64,000 nt of DNA. Source: Brasenia schreberi. Lineage: Eukaryota > Streptophyta > Magnoliopsida > Nymphaeales > Cabombaceae. The notes beneath the pieces were generated by a model. The model saw nothing but the letters and a program-made list of their open reading frames with translations, had not been told where the DNA came from and did no database searches. Numbering within the stretch: position 1 is the stretch's first letter; every line of letters starts with the position of its first letter. Where the stretch lies: positions 6,535,501 to 6,599,500 of the forward strand of contig JAYKKT010000046.1 in assembly GCA_036023115.1 (NCBI GenBank), written 5' to 3'. The translations under genes and the position numbers were made by a program. Shown in pieces: positions 49,481 to 61,050 of this stretch.

Positions 49481-49775
49481 TTAAACTCGGAAACAAGCTA
49501 TATGAGCCAAAGCAAAACAGCACATGTTCATGTTATGTTCATCTGTGTGTGTGTGTCAACCCGAATTAGAACATGTTTGGAACGGGCTGAACCATCTAAG
49601 AAATAAGCTATCCTAACAAAATTTGCTTTACAATTTATAGACATAAATGTTATGCAAATTAAACTTGGAATTATATGAGCCAAAGCCCAACACCACATGT
49701 TCATTGTATGTTCATGTGTGTGTGTGTCAAACCGAACGAGAACAGGCTTGGAACGGGCTGAACCACGAAAAAAAT
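49481..49775. repeat. Direct duplication of about 120 bp
   Basis: Copies at about 49481-49600 and 49656-49775 share AAATTAAACT, TATATGAGCCAAAGC, CACATGTTCAT, GTGTGTGTGTGTCAA and GGAACGGGCTGAACCA. The offset is 175 bp. They differ at scattered sites. No coding content. Confidence 0.8.
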
Positions 49776-51158
49776 TGTCTCGTGTTGCAGCCCTACTGGA
49801 ACAAGAAACCATTGCCATGAGAGAAGGAAAACAGGTAATGGCTTTTCAATAGCGTGGGCAAATGAACATGCTCAATTTGTTTCCTGTTTGGCTCATGATT
49901 AGATTCTTTGTATTCGGTTCTTGGTGTAAATGAATCGAATATAAATTAATTCTTTAAGCTACATGAGCTAAGCAGCTTATTGACTTGTGAACACGAAACG
50001 TGAATGTTTGGTTCAGCTTGGGTTGTATTAGTTCCTTTAGTGACCATCCTTCATGTATATGTTTGCAAGAAAACCATGTTAACCCAATGAATTGTGTCGG
50101 TATAACGTAATTCAATAATTAAATCTTTTAATTGTACAAGGAAACTGTATGAAAAATAAGATTTGAACTTAAATTATTACGAAAAGACTGAGTTTTATAC
50201 TGTTCATGCATATATCTCATATTTTCAAAGATATATTTGAAATTTAAATTTCAAAAGCAAAAAGTACTTTGGTACTTTTTACAATTGCATAAAATGCACT
50301 ATTTTCTTTAAAAATCTCAAGATCTTGAGATTTGAATCTATAAAGTAAAAATTATATTTTTTTGAAGGTACACTTTATTTACAAGTATTTTTAGTTTTAA
50401 AATTTTAAATATTAATCATTTATCATTAAAGATAGATGGTTGAGATTTATTTGAATTTGTTAACGTTGCATGTACTTTTTATCTTTTAAATTTTAATTAT
50501 AATTAATAATCATCAAAGATAAATGATTGAGATTTGTTTAGATTATACATCGATTGTTGGAAATTGGGCTTGTTTCATGTTATCGCTTCCGAGTGGGGTA
50601 TTCCTCTTCTTCTCTTCATAAGAGGGGATTTTCTTTTGGTTTGGTTCAGCACCGGAGTCCGTTGTTTCCAACGCGCTGCAGGCTCACATGCCAAGTTGCC
50701 ACCGGCCTCAAACACTGGCGGCCGGTCAAATTTCCTGGTGATAAAATGGCGCTTCCGACGAGCAGGGGGCGGCTATCCGGATGTTCTGGGTCGTGGAACC
50801 CACTGGAACAAGATATCTTGGACAGTGGGGCAGCAAGTTTTCTGGCCCTAATTTTTTTTCTTTAAGATGCCCTTGGAAGCGTCTTTGACCCGAACACATT
50901 CGTGTTGTTGTGGGGGATTGGTTGCTAAGTGTCTTCCTTGTTGACTAAGAAGACCTTTGACCCATCTTAGCAAGCCTCCAACCCTATGTGGCTGCTTCCT
51001 TTTTAGGGTCTTGACTGAAGCAAACTTTTGACACCCTTAGTGTCTAGAATGCCCATCTTGTTCACTTCTTCAATAACCCTTAATTTGGATCTCTTTTGTT
51101 TTGTGGGTCAGTGTTTGGATCCTTTTTCAACCCAGAAAACACAATGCAGATATATATC

Positions 51159-51161
51159 AAG

Positions 51162-51198
<37 letters not shown>
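51159..51198. repeat. Compound (TA)n(TG)n microsatellite
   Basis: About 11 TA units then about 9 TG units, followed by AAGAGAAAAAGCG and an AT-rich block with CTAGTATATGCTAG and CATGCTAGCATATTC palindromic words. Confidence 0.95.
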
Positions 51199-52597
51199 CA
51201 AGAGAAAAAGCGACAAAACCTAGTATATGCTAGTACACTTACATGCTAGCATATTCTTACAAAATTACACAACTCATTTTCTGAAATTTGAATTTAAAAG
51301 CAAAATGTGAGCACGTGAATAAAGTATAATTATACTTTTTGTATTTTAAATTTAAATTTTACCCCCTATTATCTCACTGGTGAAACCGGAACCAAACTGT
51401 GTGAGCCCTGGTTCCGAGCCCAGTTCTGATTCCGGTTTCACTGGTTCTAGGTCCAGCCATTCCTGACTCGGTTCAATTCCGATTAGAACCACCAGGCCGG
51501 TTAGGCATGTCCAAATCCAACCATGAATTCACGTCATAATCCCATAAGATTCATAGGGGTAGATAGGTAATTTGATGATAAAAATAATATGTGAGAGGAG
51601 GCATTAGAAGAGTCGGCCAAGTAAGTGGCCAAAGCAAGAAAGAGACGGGCACGAACCATTTGTTAATTCTTATCTTGACTGGTGACCCTTGGTTTCACTG
51701 AAAGAGTTCTAATAGGGTTTGATTGGTAAAAGCATTAGCCTAAGCTAGGGCTTAAAATTGATTAATATAATGGCGATGCATTTGGCTTTGTTAGTGTAAA
51801 GTTAAATGTAAGTAAGCTTATTTCCAACCCCTACGCGTATGACCCATTTCTTTATTTGGGTGTGTTCAAGAAAGCACTTGGAAAACTAATAAAGTCTTTC
51901 TTAGTTTAATGATTTTGATTAGTTTCGCGCTATCTGTCTCCCACTCTCCCTAAGCCTTTTTTGTTAGTAATCGGTGTTTATGTGCGCTTGCTAGTTACGT
52001 GTTAAGATGGTTTAAGTTTGGAATTTGTCTGGTTCAAAGTGGAGATGACACTCATTTGGACCAATGGCTTGCTACTTTCCATTACACTTTTGGACTTGTT
52101 GATCCAGGAGATGAGCTCGTTTGTAGATGCATGTATGTTCACACGTGCAACTAACTAGGGTTTAAAGAACAAGCTGAGCTGCTCGTTGTTCGGCTCGTTC
52201 AGCTCATTTGGTTCATGCCGAATTCGCCTTGGCTCGAATTGACTAAAGGTGATACGTGCTACCAGCATGTCTGGTTCATATGGGATTGATTCACATTGGT
52301 TCATGTGTAGAGATGGACACAATTTGGTTAAAACCGATTAACCAAACCGAAGCAACAGATGTGTGTGTGTGTGTGCTCCTTGTTGTTGTTCTACACGCTT
52401 GTATATGGTTGCGGAGTAGCAGGTAATGAGAAAACTTACTGTTAAGATAAAATAAAGAATGCATTTAGAAGCTACCCTTAACCTATTTGTGAAAATGAAA
52501 GAGATCTTTTTGTAGTTTAATAAGCTAATAGATGAATCGTGTCGTGCCTATGTTCATGCCAAAACCCCACTCTACATAGGCATTGTATACACACGTA

Positions 52598-52598
52598 C

Positions 52599-52686
<88 letters not shown>
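52598..52686. repeat. Compound (TA)n(GA)n microsatellite
   Basis: About 21 TA units directly followed by about 23 GA units. Confidence 0.97.
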
Positions 52687-52689
<3 letters not shown>

Positions 52690-53736
52690 ATTGGATCATG
52701 TTATCTACTCATACTCTTCCATTATGTTTTGGTAGCATAATTATAATAAGATTATTCTTCATCAATTTTTAAATATTCTTAACGTTTAAAATTATATTCA
52801 TAACCCAAAAAGCAGTGATTGGATAGGGTCAGGATCCGGTTTTTCTATACATGTATATGCGTGCGTGTGTGTATATGCGTCTGTGATTATACTTGGATAG
52901 AGGCACCTTATCATCATGGTGAGAATGATGTTGATGATGATGATGGAGAATGCAAAAGTGTCGAGAAAATATGGGCCCTGGATCTTCTATAATTTTAGAT
53001 CAGATAAACTTGTCCGGGTGTACTTGGACTCTATCGTGGTTTAGGTTGGCCCCTGAAAAGGATAAGTCCATGCTCAAAATGCAGGAAATATATATCCGGA
53101 AAACAACATTCCTCTTGGAAATTTCTTCTGGAAAGCGAATAAATATAAGTCGACTTACTGAAAATTAATTTATGATAAAAAAAATTCCTTTTTTTTCTTG
53201 AAGAATTGAATTTAGGGTCATATAATTAGATATGACAATACAAGTCCTTCAAATCTCACTTGACTTTATTATTTGTTTCGTATGCAGTTTTTCAAACTTT
53301 GAATGCAATATTGAGGCTGGTCTTACTTTTGCAGTTGCAGAAACAAGAGCATTTAACCTCCTCAAAGTCAACCTTTGAATGTCTTTGATTGATATGAAAG
53401 AGGCTGGTGCAATGCACCATTGTGATTGTGTGCACAATAAAAGTTACAGTCAAGTTTATATATAATAGATGAATTCTTTCTCGATTTTAGTTTGGACCAA
53501 ACTTGTCCCCAATAAAGATGAATTCAAATGGTTGGATAATATTGTCTTGTATTGAACGACGGATGCAGTTCCTGTCTGAATACAGTAATTCACTTTATCG
53601 TCTTCACATATTCTGTGCTACAAATAGGTGCCCTTGGCTGATCAAACAGTAACACAAGATATTTATGCAAACAGAAAGACAACAGGTTTTGGCCCAGAGA
53701 TCTAATCTCACACTACCAACGTCTAATGTTTGAACA

Positions 53737-53738
<2 letters not shown>

Positions 53739-53814
<76 letters not shown>
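53739..53814. repeat. (GA)n microsatellite
   Basis: About 37 GA units. Confidence 0.97.
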
Positions 53815-53816
<2 letters not shown>

Positions 53817-53956
53817 ACAACAAATACTCCAATTCTCAGCGTCATATCTAGTAAAAACATCCAAACTCATCTGTTTTCTGCAGTAAGAGAGAGACGAGAG
53901 TGTGTGGATGTCAGAGCACACTATTGGTGCCCGAGCACACAAACTGTGTTTATGTT

Positions 53957-53987
<31 letters not shown>

Positions 53988-55469
53988 TGTAAGCTACTAA
54001 TGGCAGTTTAATTAGGGGGACGTCGGTGGCGGCCTGAAATGTGAATGATCTAGCAGCAAGATGCAGAGCCCAAGTAGAGCCAAAAAACAGCGAAGCAATG
54101 CAATTTTTGTATGGATGTGCCGGCTGAGAGAAAGTAGCAATTCAATTATAAGGGTTTTTTGCCCCTTGGATGGACTCTCCTTAGATTTGACCTTCCACTC
54201 AACTCGTCGCCTCTCTGACGTTTTTGATCTGTTCTGAAGCAAATAAGAAGACTCCACATGCAACGAAGATCATATCATGACAACAGACTCCACTTGCAGT
54301 GAAGATCATATCTCACAAGAACAATGACAAATTTCGTCTACTTTGTCTCAAAATCTACTGAGCGAATCTCCAGAATCGACCACTCAAATGGCTTTTGTTA
54401 AGTTTCCACCCTCCTTGAGGTTGAAAGACCAACAGGTATGCAATCTAAATGATTTTGTTAATGGAAAATTGTAGTTGAATTTCTTATATAAAATACTTTT
54501 TTTTCCCTTTTCTTTGTTAATTACAGCTGTGAATGGAGAACCAAGCCATTGGAGTCCACCTGGTTAAGAGAATAGGACCCAAGACTAGACATGGCTGGTT
54601 CCAATCAATTAGAACCTGCAGCTGGCGGTTCTCGTTCACCCGGAAGGATGAATTGTAACCCAACCCCGATTGATCCACTCTGGTTCTTAATTGCCAATTA
54701 CGATTATTTCTATTTGAACAAATAAAAAATGTAAAAGAAAAGGGAAACCTATTAAAATGGGACCTAACCGGTGGTTTGACAGCTGGTTCTGGTTCCGATT
54801 TCATAAAAAGAGGAACCATAATAGAACCATGGACCCTAAGTTCGGCTACGATTCTGGTCCGGTTCACCGGTTCTGGTTACGACCATCTTCAGACCGATTC
54901 AGTACAAGAAGATGGGTTCTGAACCAGCCCTATTTACCCGAGGTACAAATGTCAAGTCCCAACACTGAAAAGTTTTTATCATTATTAACATATTATGAAA
55001 GACGGTCGTGGTAACAACGAAGACCTGAAAAAAATTATTGTACTTTAAAGTGAAGTTATTAAAGAAAAAGTTAATTCAAATAAAATATTAATATGACACA
55101 AGATACATTACATTGAAAAAACAAAAATTCAAATGTAACCAACCTCACTTAGTGTAGGCTGAGTCTTTGTTTTGGCTACATGCATGCGTGCGAGACACTC
55201 ATATGCAATAATATGAGTTGCTAGATGGGCTGTCCGACCGGTCATTACTACACGCCTTATGAATCCCAATCAAATCCTAATGATATTTCGATTTCTAAGT
55301 AGAACTATTACGATCACTAATATTTTAATTACGAATATTATTTCTACGAACTTGATAATCGTAAGAGAGAGTTGTTCAATGATCAAGGACTTGATGTCAA
55401 AGTTCAATATGAAACAACGAAAGCAGCCACCAAATCACTCCCTCTTGACGTCAGGTCACGTCTAATATC

Positions 55470-55529
55470 AGTGGCAGGTCTCCGTCGAGGCGAGGTGGGA
55501 GTGGCAGGTCTCCGTCGAGGTGAGGTGGG
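55470..55529. repeat. 30-bp tandem duplication
   Basis: AGTGGCAGGTCTCCGTCGAG with its next ten bases occurs twice head to tail, with a C/T difference in the following GGCGAGG/GGTGAGG. The unit is GC-rich in an AT-rich setting. Confidence 0.85.
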
Positions 55530-56249
55530 GCGGCCACTCCACCTGAAATTCGGGAAACCAATGAAAAGTATGATTAAACTAATGACTATTATACATAGTT
55601 CACCACATCTTAAATGGTTGAATAGGCAGTCCGCCCCATCCACCTCTGTCTAATGATGGGAGGAGACCTTTAATCCCTATTAGCTAATTAGTTATTACTT
55701 GGAGTTTAAGTTACACGGATCAGTTGACAAGAGAACGTAGATCTTCTCTAGTATACACTTGGCTTGCTTAGGCAATGCTCATCGGACTCGAGCTCGGTTA
55801 ATTGATCGGGCTTCAATTGAGCTAGAGACTCGAGCAACTCAAGCTCAAAACTCATTAGGTTGGTTTCTTTTCTGAGCTTGGGCAAGCTCATGAGCGAACC
55901 AAACAAAATAAACCCAGCTCAACCTTCCTTTATGAGGATCTTCCACCTCTAGCTCAGAAGTTCGTATACTAGTGACCAAGAACTTGGTGTTTGCTGTCAT
56001 TTAACGTGTGACGTAGGCGAGGTGAGCTCAGCTCTGTATTAATTTCTTCGCTCTTTTTCTTTTCATTTCCTCTTCTTCTTCTCGGTCTCCTCTTTTTCTT
56101 TCTACAGAGGTTTGATGGGGCAATTGTCGAGAGAATATTGGGTAAAGGGTTCTGACTCGACACTTCCTAGAATAAGTAGGTAATAGGTAATCTGCCATTG
56201 ACTGCCTAATTTATCGCTATATATATATATGCCTAATTTGTGTGAGTAT

Positions 56250-56299
<50 letters not shown>

Positions 56300-56305
<6 letters not shown>

Positions 56306-56436
56306 AAACTAGGCTACTCGATGAGTTTAACACTCAATTGGTTAAAAATAGTTGGCCCCAATATAATAAATGCAATGAGACCCACCACTCCACATCATTT
56401 TATAACTATTGAGTATGATACTCATGGAGTTCAACC

Positions 56437-56468
<32 letters not shown>

Positions 56469-56605
56469 AGAGAAAATAGGCTATACTCGATGAGTTTAAC
56501 ACTCAATTGGTTAAAAATAGTTGGCCCCAATATAATAAATGCAATGAGACCCACCACTCCACATCATTTTATAACTATTGAGTATGATACTCATGGAGTA
56601 CAACC

Positions 56606-56645
<40 letters not shown>

Positions 56646-56783
56646 AGAGAAACTAGGCTATACTCGATGAGTTTAACACTCAATTGGTTAAAAATAGTTG
56701 GCCCCAATATAATAAATGCAATGAGACCCACCACTCCACATCATTTTATAACTATTGAGTATGATACTCATGGAGTACAACCT
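56300..56783. mobile_element. Three tandem copies of a MITE separated by (TA)n(GA)n
   Basis: Three near-identical blocks of about 137-140 bp lie at 56300-56436, 56467-56606 and 56644-56783, each preceded by a (TA)n(GA)n stretch. Each block is a terminal inverted repeat element. The left end reads CTAGGCTATACTCGATGAGT and the reverse complement of the right end reads CTAGGTTGTACTCCATGAGT, both continuing to ACTCAAT; about 26 of 32 positions match. The copies differ from each other at very few sites (for example GAAACTAGG against GAAAATAGG, GAGTTCAACC against GAGTACAACC, and a 2-bp gap in copy 1). The array probably arose by recombination or slippage through the microsatellites rather than by three insertions. 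Confidence 0.85.
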
Positions 56784-56797
56784 AGTTTTTTCATATG

Positions 56798-56829
<32 letters not shown>

Positions 56830-57207
56830 AGCATGTCATAAACTTCATTTCTTGTAACTATATGCTCGCAATACTTTGAAACCACTGTTTAACTTTCCCT
56901 TTTTCCAGGAAAATAAAATAGTCCCACCAGAAACGAAGGTCGACAAACATGATTAATCTATACTTGAGCAGCACATAAACAAATAGAGAAAGACCCACGT
57001 TGTCTTTGCTTCTCATGGGGAAGTTTCGTGGCTATGAAGGCAGCCATGATTGGATAGCAACCAAAGAGAAGATTCTATACTTAATACCTGAACACCCTCA
57101 ATATTCAAACAGTAAGTGCTGCACCTTCACTGCCTTTATCACCACCAACGTATTGCTTTTCTTATTCACATAGCTTTTGACAAGTGATCCTTTAGTTGTA
57201 TTTGATT

Positions 57208-57277
57208 CTATCTATCTATCTATCTATATACATATATACATATACATATATATATATAGATATATATATACATATAC

Positions 57278-57308
<31 letters not shown>

Positions 57309-57396
57309 CATATACATATATATATATACATATACATATATATATATTATATATATATATATGTATATGTATATATATATATATGTATATGTATAT

Positions 57397-57464
<68 letters not shown>
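57208..57464. repeat. Palindromic TA/CATA array ending in (TG)n
   Basis: The left part mixes TA with CATA units (TATACATATACATATATA), the right part mixes TA with TATG units (TATATGTATATGTATATA). They are arranged as mirror complements around about 57347, where TATATATTATATATA interrupts the pattern. The array ends in a pure TA run and (TG)n. It could extrude a long hairpin. Confidence 0.85.
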
Positions 57465-57465
<1 letters not shown>

Positions 57466-60400
57466 ACCACTGCGGAAAGTGATACATCAGTATGCTTGGA
57501 TCCACAAGTTGATGTGGTCCATGGTACCATGATCGGAACGGCACCGAGTTCTACCCTCCTTTCCCAATTTTGACTCAAAATAAAAGGGCTTTTCGGCGAG
57601 GATGACAGAGAACTTCGTTCAGTCCAATCCGATGCATGCCATACTTTCTGTAATTCGTCGATGAGGGTGCCTAATTTCCATGTCAAACATGTGAATAAGA
57701 TATGGCTGAGAGCCTCCTTTGTTGCCCTTTCTTGTTTTGATGATGCCCTCCTAAATTTGCCCTTTTTACACCCATCAAAGATATTATAATCAGTGTGTGT
57801 GTGAGATATGACCAGGATAGATGAGGTAGTCGAGCTATGTTTAACAAGCTTAAACTTGACTTCTGAGCACAAGTCTCCCAGATGGTGAAAAGAAAAGAAA
57901 ATATCTCCGGAAGAAGTATGTAACGAGGGGATGTGGTTCAGTCTAGTATATTCATGTCATGTACATACACATAGTATATTCATGTCATGTACACACACAT
58001 ATATGTGTGTGCGCGCTTGCAAATCCCAACAATTCCGAATCATTCATCTTTAAAGATGATGAATGAATAAAATTTGAATTTGAAAAACAAAATTGTTTAT
58101 ATGAATAAAGAACACGTAGAAAAACATACATCTATTTTTTCTTTTCAAATTCAAATTTTAACTATTTATGATGAAAGATAGATGGTTGAGATTTGTTTCA
58201 ATTTACTCATATCAAAGTATCTTAGCATATACTAAGTTCTCCCTTTATACACATGCACGCACACACATTTTATGTATTTATATACATATATAATCTAGAT
58301 TTAAGGAACCCACCAAAATAAAGAATTACAATAAACCCATCATCTCTATCTTTTGATCAGCAAGATCGATGGTGGAGATTTAAACTAAAAAAAGTAGATA
58401 CTTTTTTAAAGTTGCATTTAATGTTTTTTGTTTTATCACATTAACCATTCATCTCAAAGATCGAATGGTTGTGATGGATGGGTTTCATAATATATCCCTG
58501 TTACGGTCTGGGTCAGGGGTGGGAATAGGTATTCCCATCCCCGACCTGCCCCGTGGCCATCCCTAACTGCGCTGGTGCAGCGGGTTGGCATCCACTTAAA
58601 TATCTGACCTGAATCTCTTTTTACTGATGCAACTTGTTTCTATTTAGCTATACGGAATAAAGAGCACCAATCCACTTGACCTCCAACCGGAACAAAGATT
58701 TTACATGGAACTCAGTCTGCCATGGGCTTAGAAAGAAATGTCTATGGTCCACACCACAAAATTCTCTTTGTCCTCTGCGATCTGAGCACTCCCCCACAAA
58801 CACACCCACCCACATATATATAAATATATACATAATATATTATATAACTTGATCTTGGCATTGCCAGGGGAGACGTCTAATGTGATCAATCTTTGGTGTA
58901 CGTGGGTTTGTCAAAGGGTCAAGGTCAGGTTGATATGATGCACTCACTGGAGACCTAGACCCCGGTTGCTTGTTTCCACTTCCAATCCAGACACAACTTC
59001 GAATCAAACTCATGTCACCCTCAATATTCTAAACAGAGCCATGTTAACAAAGATAGCTTGTATTTCCGGACTACTAGTTGCCAACACGACACATCCAAAC
59101 GGCACGAGATACATCACTTTCGTGCTCTCATACGCAGGAAAGAGGACACAAGGGCAGGTTGAAGTGCCCAGGTGACAGTCACACCAACAGCTCAATAAAG
59201 TACCTGCAAATGAAAAAGGATATGAGTGCCAAATGTGGTTGCGTGTGATCAAATGCCATGCCCGTCTATTTATCTTTTCTGCTGAATTTCAGTGGATGAT
59301 ATCGTCATGCTCGTCTGCAATCACTTTGCAGATGAACTAGCTGTGGTGCAACTTGACATAGTGCGGCCTTCATGATGGTGCTGACAATCACGGTAGTGAA
59401 GCAGAAGAAGCCAAAAAGGGCGTACACTTAGTTCATGTTAAACTGCTGTGTATGTGACAATCTCTGCTTATCAACATCACCTTGATCGAGAACCATTTAC
59501 AAGAAGTTCTAACAGCAAAATTTGATCTCAGAAAATGGGTAGCCTATTAGAAAACCCACTCGGCCTATCTTATTTGTTTTATAATAGATATTGCTATATT
59601 TAAACCAACATATTATACAGTTTTTCAATCTAAAGGGGGAAGAATTGGGTTAATCCCCCCTCCAGAAGAAGCAAAAGCATTTTGTCCGAGCATTGAAGAT
59701 CAAATCGAGCACGAGTTTGCATCATAGGACTGCAAGTTTATACACCATCTTTCAAGTGTTGGCTTGATGAAAAGCACAAAAAGCATGAGATATAGAGGAA
59801 GCAAAACCATGTCAAAAGAATCATGACTATTTAGTATCTTAAACGCAAAATAAAATAATCAAATCTCTGAAACTTGCATTTGTGCAATCCAAACTATAAT
59901 ATTTGCGAATTTTCAAAGGAATGATAATTGAAGAATCCATAGCTGGCAAGTACAGAACATTCCATAGACTACAGATGAAGCTATCTGCAAACTTTAAAAC
60001 AATAGTTTGCACACATTATTGGCAATCATAACATGAATGACAGCGACTAATGCTTGGAAGCCGTTTTAAAAGCTTAGCAGTGCTCAGCATTATGCACGAC
60101 AATAGTGATTCACGTGAACAATTTGCATATGCAAATGCAGAGGAAGAAGTAATCATTCTCATCTGTACGTTTTTCTTTCTGCAGAGGCCAACTTGCAGAT
60201 GGGGTCTTTGCTTTAGCAGAACTCTCTGATTACAATTGGATCATTGAAAGTAGGATGTGGATTGTCCATTTTGTCCATGCATCAAGCTCAGGTTGTACGT
60301 TATTAGTGGAGTTTGGGTCTCATAAGCAATTAGCTTTCAATGACTCAACAACAGAGGTAAAAAAATGTTGGCCCAAAACTTGAGTTAAACGTGTTCTTAT

Positions 60401-61050
60401 TGATCACAACGTGATTTCTGCAGAGAATCGAAATGGCAGTAAATGGACATTCAATGAGACGTAATTGATCGTTTGCACTTAAATTTCACTATATGTTATG
60501 CCGGCACAAAAGCTAACAGAATATATGCAACCACAAAACTCGATATGGTAGCCTACTACTCGAGGGAAATCTCTCACTACATCAACCAACCGAGGCAACG
60601 CGATTAGGATTATGAGTCAACCAACTGAGATGTATCAGCCAAAGTATGAAACAGGTCAATTGATGTCAACTGATGTCAGATGGTATTGGTTCATCCATGA
60701 ATCTTTTGTTTTCTTTGTTTACATCTACCTCGCCTTAGCTAACTAGCTCAGTCTGATTAAGTCCGTCCTTAAATCTTAAAGATACTTAGATAATTGCTCG
60801 TTTTGAGTATGATTGATATAAGAACATTGCATATGAAACTGAACTAAATTGCAAACCGTTCTTTCTACATGGCAGGAATTGCATTAGATGGAAAGCCGGG
60901 TTATACTAGAAACCGGGGCGATAAATGACTGGATAGCAACTCAGTTTTCCTTCCAGAACATGCTTTAAACCGCCAAATCTTCAAGAAACCCAGGAATCAG
61001 TATGCTTCCATGAAGAGTGGCAGTGACGGCAAAGATGAAAACAGTCACAT

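Larger units (their letters stand above)
47736..61050. other. Long intergenic region between MYB and the RPS1 pseudogene
   Basis: No intact gene recognised in about 13.3 kb. It contains a GA tract at 48041-48065, a SINE (48325-48480), a LINE relic (48947-49100), a direct duplication (49481-49775), microsatellites, tandem MITEs (56300-56783), a palindromic TA array (57208-57464) and AT-rich blocks at 50230-50560 and 57990-58480. These blocks repeat a word close to AAAGATAGATGGTTGAGATTT. From 58900 to 61050 I see nothing beyond AT-rich sequence. Confidence 0.4.

Noticed and set aside
50534..50865. ILDSGA-like motif suggesting a copia protease
   Set aside because: Only one short motif at the end of an open stretch, with no zinc knuckle, integrase or reverse transcriptase around; probably chance.
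54012..54263. Possible small secreted peptide ending in HFRPPPTSP
   Set aside because: No ATG at the start of the frame, the hydrophobic part is C-terminal, and no known peptide-hormone motif fits.
55780..55930. GAGCTCG/CTCGAGC-rich tract as a regulatory cluster
   Set aside because: Similar decayed tracts recur at about 33960-34160, 39890-39970 and 52150-52260, so this is a dispersed degenerate repeat and not a specific control site.
57196..57872. Long open frames made of Tyr-Ile repeats over the TA arrays
   Set aside because: They are translations of TA/CATA microsatellites (also at 10538, 42567, 52539 and others) and not genes.
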